NCBI RefSeq assembly: GCF_000373905.1
Contig: NZ_KB892705.1
Coordinates: 4,166,478-4,230,477, forward strand
Length of the DNA: 64,000 nt
Reading direction: 5' to 3'
From: Mycobacterium sp. 155
GTDB lineage: Bacteria > Actinomycetota > Actinomycetes > Mycobacteriales > Mycobacteriaceae
Part shown: piece after piece, positions 18,282 through 27,278 of the stretch
Layout of the letters: every line of letters begins with the position of its first letter
How positions within the stretch are numbered: the first letter of the stretch is position 1
Notes under the pieces: model-generated
The model's input: only the letters and a program-made list of their open reading frames with translations
Told to the model about the DNA's origin: nothing
Database searches by the model: none
Translations under genes and position numbers: made by a program

Positions 18282-18485
18282 ATGGCGGGAAACGTGATTG
18301 CGCGTATCCGGATGCAGTTGACCTTGTTGGCGGTAGACGAGTCCGGCATGTCGACGGTCGAATATGCCATCGGGACCGTAGCCGCGGCGGCGTTCGGTGC
18401 CATTCTGTACACGGTGGTCACCGGGGATTCGATCGTGACGGCGCTGACCAACATCATCAGCCGCGCGCTCAGTACCAAGGTCTAG
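18282..18485 (+). CDS. Flp-type pilin / DUF4244 (Rv3656c-like)
   Basis: This 67-residue prepilin-like protein has a basic leader (MAGNVIARIRMQLTLL...DESG) and a class III signal motif. After Gly22 comes MSTVEYAIGT, with Glu at +5, followed by a hydrophobic helix. It starts at ATG 18282 behind a strong GGGAGGAAAG RBS. It would be the major subunit of the Tad-like pseudopilus. No prepilin peptidase gene is in the window, so processing must come from elsewhere. Confidence 0.88.
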   Translation: MAGNVIARIRMQLTLLAVDESGMSTVEYAIGTVAAAAFGAILYTVVTGDSIVTALTNIISRALSTKV

Positions 18486-18487
18486 GT

Positions 18488-18808
18488 GATCGCGGTGCCG
18501 TCACTGTCGAGGCGGCTTTTGCGACAGCTGCGCTCGTGGTGGTCCTTTCACTGTGTCTGGCCGGGCTCAGCGCTGTGTCGATGCAGGTGCGGTGTGTCGA
18601 CGCGGCGCGGGAGGCGGTCCGGCTTGCGGCCCGTGGCGATGACCGGCCGGCCGCCGAGGTGGCCCAGCGCATTGCACCACGACAAGCGGTGGTGCAGTTG
18701 CGCCGCGAAGGCGCTCTGGTGGTGGCCAGGGTCAGCGTGTCAGCCGCACTGCCGGGGCTCACCGTTTCGGCCGAGGCCGCCGCGGCGACCGAGCCCGGGG
18801 TGCGGTGA
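18488..18808 (+). CDS. TadE-like pseudopilin (Rv3655c-like), start unclear
   Basis: The frame encodes DRGAVTVEAAFATAALVVVL followed by a pilin-type helix and an AAREAVRLAARGD segment, a typical TadE-family protein. There is no ATG, GTG or TTG in this frame between the pilin gene and codon 18536, which is already inside the membrane helix. The nearest start, GTG 18486 just after the pilin stop, is out of frame by one base. A missing G (GTG GAT CGC) would restore a normal start. The frame may be broken in this strain, wrongly assembled, or use a non-standard start. Confidence 0.7.
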   Translation, partial: DRGAVTVEAAFATAALVVVLSLCLAGLSAVSMQVRCVDAAREAVRLAARGDDRPAAEVAQRIAPRQAVVQLRREGALVVARVSVSAALPGLTVSAEAAAATEPGVR

Positions 18809-18824
18809 GACTGGTTCGGCCAGT

Positions 18825-19163
18825 GTGCTGGCCGCCGCGATGATCGGTGTGCTCGTCACATTCGCAGTGGCCGGTGCATGTCTGGGTGCCGCGGTGATCG
18901 CACGTCACCGAGCCCAGGCCGCAGCGGATCTCGGCGCGCTCGCCGTGGCGGGGGCGCTGGCCGCTGGTCCACAGGCGGCGTGTGCGAAGGCGGGCACGGT
19001 CGCGTCGGCGATGCGCGTCACGGTGGCGCAGTGCCGCGTGGACGACCTCGATGTGGTGCTCACGGTGCACGCAGAAGTCAGGCTCGGCCGCTGGGGCATC
19101 GGCCCGGCGAGTGCGGCCGCCCGTGCGGGCCCGGCAGGCGATGGATCGCTGCCGCTACGGTGA
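18825..19163 (+). CDS. TadE-like secretion-neighbourhood protein (Rv3654c-like)
   Basis: The first canonical start in this frame is GTG 18825, giving 112 residues. The family-like sequence [17 protein letters not shown] begins upstream at about 18804 without a start codon. GTG 18805, which overlaps the previous stop, is out of frame by one base, the same situation as in the preceding gene. After a pilin-type helix comes [19 protein letters not shown], characteristic of the helicase/secretion-neighbourhood TadE-like family. It overlaps the ABC-ATPase start by 4 bp. Confidence 0.72.
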   Translation: MLAAAMIGVLVTFAVAGACLGAAVIARHRAQAAADLGALAVAGALAAGPQAACAKAGTVASAMRVTVAQCRVDDLDVVLTVHAEVRLGRWGIGPASAAARAGPAGDGSLPLR

Positions 19164-20242
19164 GGCGTGTGCTGAGGGTATGCGGACTCCGCAAGGTTTT
19201 CGGGGCTGGTGCTGCTGGGACGGTGGCGCTCGACGACGTCGAGTTGGCGGTGCCGACCGGTGCTTTCGCGAGCGTGCTCGGGCCGTCGGGCTCGGGCAAG
19301 ACCACGCTGCTGCGATGTATCGCCGGTTTCGAGCGGCCCGACGCGGGCACGATCACGCTGGCAGGCCGCGAGCTGGTCACGCCGACCATCCACCTGCGGC
19401 CCCACGCCAGGGCAGTGGGGATCGTCCCGCAGGAAGGGGCGCTGTTCCCGCATCTGTCCGTGGCCGACAACATCGGCTTCGGCCTGAACGGACTGCCCCG
19501 GCGGGCACGTCGGGCCCGCGTTGAGGAGCTGCTTGAGATGGTCGGGCTGCCCGCGCTGGGGGAGCGCCGGCCCGACCAACTCTCCGGTGGCCAACAACAG
19601 CGGGTCGCGTTGGCCCGTGCACTGGCACCTGAACCGGAGTTGGTGCTCCTCGACGAGCCGTTCTCGGCGCTCGATGCGCAGTTGCGGGTCGAGCTTCGGG
19701 AGGAGGTCCGCGACCTGCTTCGGGCCACCGGGGCAACGACATTGCTTGTGACGCACGATCAAGCCGAGGCTCTGTCCCTGTCGGACCACCTGGTTGTCAT
19801 GCGCGATGGCCGAGTGGTCGCCGCCGGAGAGCCCCGCACGGTCTACGACCATCCGGTGGACACGGAACTCGGCGGTTTTCTCGGCGAGGCGGTCGTGGTT
19901 CCCGGCCGGATCAACCGCGATGCAGACGGCGTCCATGCGACGTGTGCCCTCGGCCGGTTGCCGGTAGCCTCCTGGGGCGGCGGCGACGTGTGCGATGTGC
20001 TGGTTCGTCCCGAACAGATCGGACTGCGGGTGCGTACCGGTGCCGGCGCGTCCGCTGCGGTGATCGGCACCGTCCGCTCGACGTTGTACTTCGGTCACGA
20101 CGCGTTGCTGCGCGTCACCGTGCCCGGGGTGTCGCAACCCGTGCCCGTGCGGGTGCCGGGACGGCAGCGCTACCGCGTCGGTGACCAGGCCGAACTCGAC
20201 ATCAGGGGCCCGGTGAGTGCGTATCCTCCGGCAGTTTACTGA
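19160..20242 (+). CDS. fbpC: Iron(III)-type ABC transporter ATP-binding protein
   Basis: From GTG 19160 the product has 360 residues. Walker A is GPSGSGKTT, the Q-loop [10 protein letters not shown], the signature [15 protein letters not shown] and Walker [13 protein letters not shown]; a TOBE domain with [12 protein letters not shown] closes the protein. This is the FbpC/PotA/SfuC group. It is translationally coupled to the last tad gene (GTGA), although its partners (lipoprotein and permease) follow 90 bp downstream behind an iron box. The substrate assignment rests on the partners and the box. Confidence 0.9.
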   Translation: MRRVLRVCGLRKVFGAGAAGTVALDDVELAVPTGAFASVLGPSGSGKTTLLRCIAGFERPDAGTITLAGRELVTPTIHLRPHARAVGIVPQEGALFPHLSVADNIGFGLNGLPRRARRARVEELLEMVGLPALGERRPDQLSGGQQQRVALARALAPEPELVLLDEPFSALDAQLRVELREEVRDLLRATGATTLLVTHDQAEALSLSDHLVVMRDGRVVAAGEPRTVYDHPVDTELGGFLGEAVVVPGRINRDADGVHATCALGRLPVASWGGGDVCDVLVRPEQIGLRVRTGAGASAAVIGTVRSTLYFGHDALLRVTVPGVSQPVPVRVPGRQRYRVGDQAELDIRGPVSAYPPAVY

Positions 20243-20267
20243 GGTTCGCCTACCCTAATCTGTTAGG
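20240..20267. promoter_or_regulatory. DtxR/IdeR-like iron box
   Basis: TGAGGTTCGCCTACCCTAA (20240-20258) matches 15 of 19 bases of the IdeR consensus TTAGGTTAGGCTAACCTAA. It shares its right arm with an adjacent CCTAA-TCTG-TTAGG inverted repeat (20254-20267). It lies 74-92 bp upstream of the substrate-binding lipoprotein start and overlaps the ATPase stop. Confidence 0.6.
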
Positions 20268-20331
20268 TTGGGGTTCGTTCGGTACTTGCCGAGCGTTCGA
20301 TGATCTTCGCTGCAGAAGGGATCGCGCTGCC

Positions 20332-21384
20332 ATGACCTTCCGACGCCTCCCCCGCGCGGGTGCCGTGCTGGCCTCGTTTGTGCTGACCGTGACCCTCGCC
20401 GCCTGCGGTGGCGGGCCGTCCGGCGGATCGCAGAATCAGGGTGACGTCACCCTGACCGTCTACAGCGATCAGCACGCTGACCTCGTCAAGGGATTGACCG
20501 AGGAATACACCAAGCAGACCGGCGTCAAGTTCAACATTCAAAACGACGCTTCCTTCGGTCAGATCCAGGCCGAGGGCGCTGCCACCAAGGCCGACGTGTT
20601 CCTCTCCGAAGATCCGGCGCCCGTGGCCGAACTCGGCGCGGCCGGACTCCTGAACCCCGTCGAACCCGCGACTCTCGCTCAGGTGCGCCCCGGCCTGAGT
20701 TCGGGCAAGGGACTGTGGGTCGCCTACGCGGCACGCGCCCGGGTGCTCTACTACAACCCCCGCGAGATCAGCGTCGATCAGCTGCCCAAGACGCTGAACG
20801 ACATCATTGCGCCGCCGTACAAGGGAAAGTTCGCCTGGGCCCCATCGGGGGCGTTCGTGGCGACCACCCAGTACCTCATCTCCACCAATGGCGAACCCGC
20901 CACGCGGACCTTCCTCGAAGGCATCAAGGCCAACGGCGTCAATGAGCACAAGAACGGCAACGTCCGTGACACCGTCGAAGCCGGTAAACACGCCATGGGA
21001 CTGTCGAATCACTACTACTGGTGGGTCCTGGCGAACGAGAAGGGCGGCCCGGACAAGCTGACCTCGAAGATCTACCACTTCCCCGAAGTGGATCCGGGCA
21101 ACCTCATCCTGTCTTCCGGTGCGGGCGTGCTGAAGTCGAGCAAGAACGCCGAGGCGGCCCAGAAATTCCTGGCCTGGCTGACCTCGAAGGACGGGGGACA
21201 GCACCTCATCGCCACCGCGCCCGCCGACGTGTCCGAGGCCCAATATCCAGTCGCACCAGGCGTTTCCAGTTCTATCGCCGGTGATCTCGGTGAAATCCAG
21301 TCACCGCCTTTCGATATGGACCAGCTGGCCAACTCGTCGCAGGCCGAGGACCTGCTTAAGCAACTCGGTATGTCCGGCGGATGA
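20332..21384 (+). CDS. fbpA: Iron(III)-binding ABC transporter lipoprotein
   Basis: The 350-residue protein has a lipoprotein signal with lipobox LAAC (Cys24). It then has the type-II periplasmic binding fold starting VTLTVYSDQHADLVKGLTEE, with SEDPAPVAELGAAGLL and WVAYAARARVLYYNP. These match FbpA/FutA-type Fe(III) binding proteins, which use paired tyrosines; NHYYWW near residue 226 is a candidate ligand region. Transcription is probably controlled by the iron box upstream. Confidence 0.9.
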   Translation: MTFRRLPRAGAVLASFVLTVTLAACGGGPSGGSQNQGDVTLTVYSDQHADLVKGLTEEYTKQTGVKFNIQNDASFGQIQAEGAATKADVFLSEDPAPVAELGAAGLLNPVEPATLAQVRPGLSSGKGLWVAYAARARVLYYNPREISVDQLPKTLNDIIAPPYKGKFAWAPSGAFVATTQYLISTNGEPATRTFLEGIKANGVNEHKNGNVRDTVEAGKHAMGLSNHYYWWVLANEKGGPDKLTSKIYHFPEVDPGNLILSSGAGVLKSSKNAEAAQKFLAWLTSKDGGQHLIATAPADVSEAQYPVAPGVSSSIAGDLGEIQSPPFDMDQLANSSQAEDLLKQLGMSGG

Positions 21385-22988
21385 TTTCCGGTCGGTATCG
21401 GGCCCGTCCGACGGCGGCTGCGCTGTGCGCGGCCGCCGTCGGTGTCATCTCGCTCGTACCCGTTGGCTATCTGTTTCTCACCGGAATCTCGTTGGCGGAC
21501 ATCGCCGAACAGTTCCGCTATCCGGCGACGGCCGCTGCGTTGTGGCAGACGATCGGCCTGACGTTGTTGATCTGCGCGTTGACCGCCGTGCTCGGGGTCG
21601 TCTGTGCGTTGCTCGTGGTTCGCACAACCCTGCCGTATCCCCGGCTCTTCACCGTGGTGTTCGCGATGCCGTTGGCTGTGCCGGGATTCGTCGCCGCCTA
21701 CGCCGCGTACTCCACCGAACTCACGTACGCCCCGAGGCTGGGGTTCGTGACCAGCTTCGGCGGTGCGGCGCTGGTGATCGCCCTGACGTTGTATCCGTAT
21801 GTGTTCCTGCCCGCCGTCATTGCGTTGCGCAACATCGACCCGGCACTGGAAGAGGTTGTCGCGAGCCTGCGGCGGCGTCGGAGCGCCGTGCTGGTCGAGG
21901 TCATCCTGCCGGGTCTGCGCCCGGCGCTCGCTGTGGGTCTGCTGATCGTCGCCCTGCACGTGCTGGCCGAGTACGGTGCCATGGTCCAGCTCGGCCGCAG
22001 CACCCTGACCACCAAGATCATGGCCGAGATGATCGACTATGCCGACTACCGGTCGGCGCGCTCGCTGTCGCTGGTCCTGATGGCACTGGCGGCGGCCGTG
22101 CTGCTGTTCACTCAGATCCTCAACGGGCACAACCGAAGTGGCGACGTCGCGCGCGGCGTCGCGCGGCCCCCGCGGCGCATTTCCCTCGGATGGGTACGCG
22201 TACCCGCGGTGATACTCAGTCTTGCCGTGCTGTTGGCCGCGGTGGGGCCCACGGTGTACATGACGGTGCGTGGCCTGACGGTCTCCGGCCGGACGGTCCG
22301 GGTGGACTGGGGAGTGGTCGGCACCGCGGTGGGCACCACGCTGAGCTACGCCGTCGCCGCCGCACTGGTAGCGACCGTGATCGCTCTTCCGGTCAGCTGG
22401 TCGGTGGTGCGCAGGCCCGGGTTGGCCGCCACGTTGAGTGAGCGTGCGGTCTGGCTCGCGCATGCCATCCCGAGCGCCATCCTGGCGTTGGCGCTGGTGT
22501 ACCTGGCCATCCGGCTCGTTCCGGCCGTCTACAAAACTCCGGTGGTGCTGATCGCCGCATACGTGGTGCTGTTCGTGCCGCTGGCCGTCGCCAACCAGCG
22601 CGTCGGACTCGACGCCGCGCGCCGCACCTACGACGACGTTGCGGCGTCCCTCGGCGCCACACCCGGCCGAGCGTTCGTGCGGGTTACGTTGCCACTGGCC
22701 ATGCCTGGGTTCATCGCGGGGGCACTCTTGGTCGCGTTGGACGCCAGCAAGGAACTCACCACCACGCTGATCCTGATCCCGTTCAATGCCCACACCCTCT
22801 CGACTGAGCTGTGGGCCACCACAAACGGAGAATCACTGGACTTCAGCGCTGCCGCTCCGTACGCGGGCATGTTGGTGCTGCTCGGTATCCCTCCGGTCTA
22901 CTTTCTCGTCCGGAACACGTTGCGCCACACCAATACGACGCCGAATACGCACATCCTCGAAAATCGGTTGCTCGAAACCGCTTCTTAG
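21381..22988 (+). CDS. fbpB: Iron(III) ABC transporter permease (fused two-domain)
   Basis: The 535-residue protein has about 12 membrane helices and two BPD-type permease halves, each with an EAA loop (EEVVASLRRRRSAVLVEVILPG near residue 155; DVAASLGATPGRAFVRVTLP near 420). This is the FbpB/SfuB layout. It overlaps the lipoprotein gene by 4 bp. Its 3' end overlaps the convergent Rv3651-like gene by 4 bp. Confidence 0.92.
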   Translation: MISGRYRARPTAAALCAAAVGVISLVPVGYLFLTGISLADIAEQFRYPATAAALWQTIGLTLLICALTAVLGVVCALLVVRTTLPYPRLFTVVFAMPLAVPGFVAAYAAYSTELTYAPRLGFVTSFGGAALVIALTLYPYVFLPAVIALRNIDPALEEVVASLRRRRSAVLVEVILPGLRPALAVGLLIVALHVLAEYGAMVQLGRSTLTTKIMAEMIDYADYRSARSLSLVLMALAAAVLLFTQILNGHNRSGDVARGVARPPRRISLGWVRVPAVILSLAVLLAAVGPTVYMTVRGLTVSGRTVRVDWGVVGTAVGTTLSYAVAAALVATVIALPVSWSVVRRPGLAATLSERAVWLAHAIPSAILALALVYLAIRLVPAVYKTPVVLIAAYVVLFVPLAVANQRVGLDAARRTYDDVAASLGATPGRAFVRVTLPLAMPGFIAGALLVALDASKELTTTLILIPFNAHTLSTELWATTNGESLDFSAAAPYAGMLVLLGIPPVYFLVRNTLRHTNTTPNTHILENRLLETAS

Positions 22989-24010
22989 CTAATCTCATCG
23001 AGGTCGGCGGCGGCGAGCTCGGATTCGGTCGGTAGTCGCAATGCCACCAGACCGGCGAAGGTGCCCGGTTCGAGCTCGATTCGGTTGATGGTCAGGTGGA
23101 TCGGAAGCCAGCCGCCATCAACCCTGCGCATCCGTAGCACCGCGGAGGCCATGCCGCCGGCGAATTCGATTGTCATTGCGGCCATGTGGCGGGCATCTGC
23201 GGGGTGTACCCGCGAGGTCCCGCCGTCGCGGCTGCGCCAATCGATGAAAGGTGCCGGTTCATCAAGCCACTTCAACAACTTCCAGTTCTTGAGGTCGATC
23301 AGCGCTCTGTGCACGCCCGGACGGGCGAGCCCGTCGAGGATGCGTTGTGCCAGGTAGTCGGCGGCGATCGCCTGGCCGTCACGTTCGCTGCGCCAGTTCA
23401 TCGCGCGGCAGATCAAGTGCTCTGTGCCGTCGTCCTCGGATTCGTATGCCACGCGAGACACAAACCCGACGGTGATCGGCTCGCCCCGGAAATCGGTGAC
23501 ATCCCACGTGGTGCAGAGGGTGTTGCCGGGCTCCGGTTTTATTGTCATCGACAACACTTTTGTTTCGCTGGCGTTGAGATCCCTTGTGGGCAGGTCGTCG
23601 GCAAACGCCCGACCATGGGTGACCTCGGTGTCGGGATTCATCCCGCTGTTGCGGATGGATTCCGCGGTATCGGTGGCGACTGCGGTCGTAAGGTCCCATT
23701 TCAGCGGACCGGGGATGGGTCGTTCAGGTGGCTCGACGTCGACTGGACCGATCCAGACGTGTACGCCGTGGATCCGTCCGTCGGACATCCTCACCAGCTC
23801 GGTGCGGATCACGCGATCGTTCTTCGAGGTGATGGTGCTGAGGCCTTGACCTGCACGCATGGTCTCCCCGATCGCGCTCTGGATCGCTGTCAGGTTGGGG
23901 TTGCGGCGCAGGAACACACTGATCGGAACGAGGTTCTTCGTCTGAGAACCTCTGGCGACCACGGCGGGTTCGCTGCCCAGTGTCTCCACGAGCAGCCAGT
24001 CGTGGGTCAT
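22985..24010 (-). CDS. Rv3651-like sensor-domain protein
   Basis: The start is ATG 24010 (MTHDWLLVETLG), giving 341 residues, close to Rv3651 of M. tuberculosis. That protein is described as a tandem of GAF/PAS-like sensor domains without an output domain. Here an N-terminal domain (to about residue 115), a central PAS-like region (TWDVTDFRGEPITVGFVSR, WRSERD) and a C-terminal PAS-like domain (MTIEFAGGMASAVLRMRRVDGGWLPIHLTINRIEL) are seen. No kinase, cyclase or DNA-binding domain is present. Ligand and partner are unknown. Confidence 0.8.
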   Translation of the reverse strand: MTHDWLLVETLGSEPAVVARGSQTKNLVPISVFLRRNPNLTAIQSAIGETMRAGQGLSTITSKNDRVIRTELVRMSDGRIHGVHVWIGPVDVEPPERPIPGPLKWDLTTAVATDTAESIRNSGMNPDTEVTHGRAFADDLPTRDLNASETKVLSMTIKPEPGNTLCTTWDVTDFRGEPITVGFVSRVAYESEDDGTEHLICRAMNWRSERDGQAIAADYLAQRILDGLARPGVHRALIDLKNWKLLKWLDEPAPFIDWRSRDGGTSRVHPADARHMAAMTIEFAGGMASAVLRMRRVDGGWLPIHLTINRIELEPGTFAGLVALRLPTESELAAADLDEIS

Positions 24011-24307
24011 GGCGGGCATTTTACCGATGGGTGGTTTGCGCATCGTTGTCGCCACAGCAACGACGAAATCTGTTGCGATCGGCCCCGCGGCACCGTCATG
24101 TATGACCTATGAACAGGCAGTCAGGTTGCGAACATGAGTGGATTCAAGTAATTTGCCACTGCACCCGAGCCTGGGATTGAGAACGGATCGCGTTGTCCGA
24201 CCGTTCGTTGCAAAGTCTGTGTGTTTCGGCGTGCCCGCCCGGGTAAAGAGTTGTCGATCCGTGCAGTCGACTGTCGAGGGGTCGGTCGTCGTCACGGTTC
24301 GGATCAC
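24011..24307. other. Intergenic region, nothing recognised
   Basis: These 297 bp separate two leftward genes and have noticeably lower GC than the neighbours. I found no tRNA, strong hairpin or conserved small reading frame. It should hold the promoter of the Rv3651-like gene. Confidence 0.5.
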
Positions 24308-26677
24308 TCAGGCACTATTCAGCGCGCCGAGCACCAGGCGAAGTACCCGCACCGCGCCGGCTTTGTCGAGCGGATCGTTACCGTTGCCGCACTTCGGTGA
24401 TTGGACGCAGGACGGACAACCGTGCGGGCACTCACATGCCTCGATCGCCGCGGCCGTCGCGCCCCACCAGGTGCTCAACTGGCGGAAGCCGCGGTCGGCG
24501 AATCCCGCCCCGCCCGGATAGCCGTCGTAGACGAAGATCGCGGGCAGTCCGGCAACACCGGCCGGACCCACCGGCGTTGACACTCCACCGATGTCGCCGC
24601 GGTCGCAACTGGCCACCAGCGGCAGTAGGCCGATCGCGGCATGTTCGGCGGCATGAAGTGCCCCCGGCGTCGCCAACGCATCAATACCGTTGCGCTCCAA
24701 TGCGTCCGGTGTGATTGTGCACATCACCGCCATGGTTTCCAAGGTGCTTGTGGGCATGTCGAGTTCGATGAAATCGATCACCTCGCCGTCGATCCCCCGC
24801 CGGAGATAGCCGACCACGCTGTTGCTCACCGATACCGGCACGAGCCCCACCGTCACCGGACCGTATGTGCTCCGTTCGCCGGGGCCGGTGACGGCAATGT
24901 CGGTGACCTCCCGGGCGTAGGTACGGTAAGCGGGGTCGGCGGCGTGCACGAATGCGATGCCGTCTTCGAAATCCAGCGAGTCGACCAGATAACTGTCGCC
25001 CTGGTGCAGATACACCGCGCCGGGATGTATCGACGAGGCCGCCTGACCGGCTCCGGTGCTGCCCAGCATCCGGCCGGTGTCGGCTTCCAGGATGGCGATC
25101 TGCCCGCCGATGGAGCCGCGGATGTCCACCGCGGGATGCGGATCGGCGCCGGGAGTGGGGAAGTAGCTGCCCGCCCGCCGGCGCAGCAAGCCATCGTCGA
25201 TGAGCGCCGCAGCCACCGGTTCGGCGTCCCATCTGCGCACCTCGGCGTCGGTCAACGGGAGTTCGACTGCGGCGCACAGCAGTTGGGGCCCGAGCACGTA
25301 GGGGTTGGTCGGGTCGATGACCACCCGCTCGATCGGCCTGTCCAACAGCGCGCCCGGATGGTGCACGAGGTAGGTGTCCAGCGGGTCGTCGCGCGCGATC
25401 AACACGATCAGTGCGCCCTGCCCGCGCCGCCCGGAGCGCCCGGCCTGCTGCCAGAACGACGTGACCGTGCCGGGAAAGCCGGCCAGCACCACCGCGTCCA
25501 GGCCTGCGATGTCGATCCCGAGCTCGAGCGCGTTGGTGGTGGCCACCCCGCGCAGCCGTCCGTCGGCCAACGCGCGTTCCAATTCTCGCCGGTCCTCGGC
25601 GAGATAACCGGCCCGGTAGGACGCGACCCGCTCGGCCAGCTCCGGTGCGGTTTCTGCCAACCGAGCCCTGGCGCCCAGCGCGGTGAGCTCGGCGCCTCGG
25701 CGTGACCGTACGAAGGTGAGGGTGCGGGCACCCTCCTCGACCAGATCGGCCATCACCCGGGCGGCCTCGGCGCCGGCCGAGCGCCGCACCGGTGCGCCGT
25801 TCTCGCCCACCAGATCGGGCAGCAGCGCCGGTTCCCACAGGGCGATGGTGCGCGCCCCCTGAGGAGATGCGTCGTCGGCCACGGCTGCGACGGTTTGGCC
25901 GATCAGCTCGGCGGCGGTGTCGGCCGGTGCGGAGGTGGTGGCGCTGGCAAAGATCACCGTCGGAGTGGCGTCGCTGGGCGAGTACCGCTCGCACAGCCGC
26001 AGCAGCCGACGCAGCACCATCGCCACATTCGATCCGAAAATACCGCGGTAGTAATGACATTCGTCGACAACCACAAACTTCAGATTGCGCAGGAACACCG
26101 CCCAGCGGGCATGGTTGCGCAATAGCGACAGATGGATCATGTCCGGGTTGGAGAAGATCCACCGTGACCGTTCGCGGGCGAAGCGGCGCACCTCGGTGGG
26201 GCTGTCGCCGTCGTAGGACACCGGCGCGACATCCCGCAGTGCGGTGACGCTTTCGGTCAGGGTGTGCGCCGTACGCAGCTGGTCGTGGCCGAGCGCCTTC
26301 GTCGGGGACAGGTACAGCACGCGGGCCCGTGGATCTGTGGCCAAGGTGGACAGGATCGGCAGCTGGTACGCCAGTGACTTGCCTGACGCGGTGCCCGTCG
26401 AGATGACCACATGCCGGCCGTCGTGAGCCAATTGGGCCGCGGCGAGCTGGTGCGCCCACGGCGCGGTGATACCGCGATCATGGAACGCCCGCACCACATC
26501 TGGATCCGCCCAGGGCGGCCACTCCGCCGGGCGGCCCGGACGCGGCGGTAAGTCGGCGACGTGACGCAGGGGGTGCTCATCGGCGGGCGTGCCCTCGACC
26601 GCGCAGGCAAGGAGTTCCCGGCCAAACCCCTGTTGCTCCTCGCGTCCGCGGCCGAAATCCGACCCCCGATCCGACAC
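24308..26677 (-). CDS. DEAH-type superfamily II helicase (Rv3649-like)
   Basis: I choose GTG 26677 because CAGGAGG lies just upstream, giving 789 residues. Motif I is STGTASGKSLAYQLP, motif II VVDECHYYRG, motif III SATT and motif VI QQAGRSGRRGQGA. The C-terminal DUF1998-type domain carries a cysteine cluster CECPHGCPSCVQSPKCGNG. This YprA/Hrq1-like helicase is the one repeatedly found next to actinobacterial tad loci (helicase/secretion neighbourhood), as here at 14.7-19.2 kb. It probably acts in DNA repair or processing. Confidence 0.92.
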   Translation of the reverse strand: MSDRGSDFGRGREEQQGFGRELLACAVEGTPADEHPLRHVADLPPRPGRPAEWPPWADPDVVRAFHDRGITAPWAHQLAAAQLAHDGRHVVISTGTASGKSLAYQLPILSTLATDPRARVLYLSPTKALGHDQLRTAHTLTESVTALRDVAPVSYDGDSPTEVRRFARERSRWIFSNPDMIHLSLLRNHARWAVFLRNLKFVVVDECHYYRGIFGSNVAMVLRRLLRLCERYSPSDATPTVIFASATTSAPADTAAELIGQTVAAVADDASPQGARTIALWEPALLPDLVGENGAPVRRSAGAEAARVMADLVEEGARTLTFVRSRRGAELTALGARARLAETAPELAERVASYRAGYLAEDRRELERALADGRLRGVATTNALELGIDIAGLDAVVLAGFPGTVTSFWQQAGRSGRRGQGALIVLIARDDPLDTYLVHHPGALLDRPIERVVIDPTNPYVLGPQLLCAAVELPLTDAEVRRWDAEPVAAALIDDGLLRRRAGSYFPTPGADPHPAVDIRGSIGGQIAILEADTGRMLGSTGAGQAASSIHPGAVYLHQGDSYLVDSLDFEDGIAFVHAADPAYRTYAREVTDIAVTGPGERSTYGPVTVGLVPVSVSNSVVGYLRRGIDGEVIDFIELDMPTSTLETMAVMCTITPDALERNGIDALATPGALHAAEHAAIGLLPLVASCDRGDIGGVSTPVGPAGVAGLPAIFVYDGYPGGAGFADRGFRQLSTWWGATAAAIEACECPHGCPSCVQSPKCGNGNDPLDKAGAVRVLRLVLGALNSA

Positions 26678-26777
26678 CCCGTGACCTCCTGAAACGCGCT
26701 CCGGGACGCGCCGCCCGGCTTTGTAAACGAATTGTTCACCACACAGTGCACGCCGAGACTGTCGCACCAGCGGAGAA

Positions 26778-26795
26778 CGTGATTGACTAATCACG
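26778..26795. promoter_or_regulatory. Palindrome in the cspA/helicase intergenic region
   Basis: CGTGATT-GACT-AATCACG forms a perfect 7-bp inverted repeat that contains a -35-like TTGACT (26783-26788) directed toward cspA. The 299-bp gap (26678-26976) otherwise holds a long cspA leader and a GAAGGAAAG RBS. The site could be an operator of either divergent gene. Confidence 0.4.
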
Positions 26796-26976
26796 GTCGC
26801 AGCTTCTGTGTTTGTTACTCGCACTCGCAGGATCGTCGTTGCGATCGCGGTTCCTGCGAGGGTTGTAGGTCGGGTCAGTTCCGACGACACACGCGTTGGT
26901 ATGGCGGTCGGAACGGGCCCGGTACGCCGGAAGTCGGTGGACCGCACCCGGTAAGAAGAGAAGGAAAGAACGAAAG

Positions 26977-27180
26977 ATGCCACAGGGAACTGTGAAGTGG
27001 TTCAACGCGGAGAAGGGCTTCGGCTTCATCGCCCCCGAGGACGGCTCTGCCGACGTGTTTGTCCACTACACGGAAATCCAGGGTAGCGGTTTCCGCACCC
27101 TGGAGGAGAACCAGAAGGTTGAGTTCGAGGTCGGCCAGAGCCCCAAGGGGCCGCAGGCCACGGGTGTTCGGGCCGTCTGA
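26977..27180 (+). CDS. cspA: Cold-shock protein CspA
   Basis: The 67-residue CSD protein reads [18 protein letters not shown], with RNP1 (KGFGFI) and RNP2-like DVFVHYTEI intact. It is a nucleic-acid chaperone in the cytoplasm. The start ATG 26977 follows a purine-rich RBS. A long leader and a strong terminator (27203-27251) bracket it, so it is monocistronic, like Rv3648c. Confidence 0.96.
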   Translation: MPQGTVKWFNAEKGFGFIAPEDGSADVFVHYTEIQGSGFRTLEENQKVEFEVGQSPKGPQATGVRAV

Positions 27181-27202
27181 GCCAACCCAAACCTGACAGG
27201 GC

Positions 27203-27251
27203 ACCCCCGCGACAGTCCCACATCGGACATCCGCGGGGGTGTTCTGCTTTT
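27203..27251 (+). terminator. Rho-independent terminator of cspA
   Basis: Stem ACCCCCGCG (27203-27211) pairs with CGCGGGGGT (27232-27240), followed by GTTCTGCTTTT. It lies 22 bp after the cspA stop. Confidence 0.8.
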
Positions 27252-27278
27252 CAAGGTCTGCTGGCTTACTGTCGATTT

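Noticed and set aside
18486..19163. A single 225-codon frame covering both TadE-like genes
   Set aside because: Its first half encodes Arg/Cys/Trp-rich sequence, an out-of-frame shadow of the TadE protein; only the part after about 18804 is protein-like.
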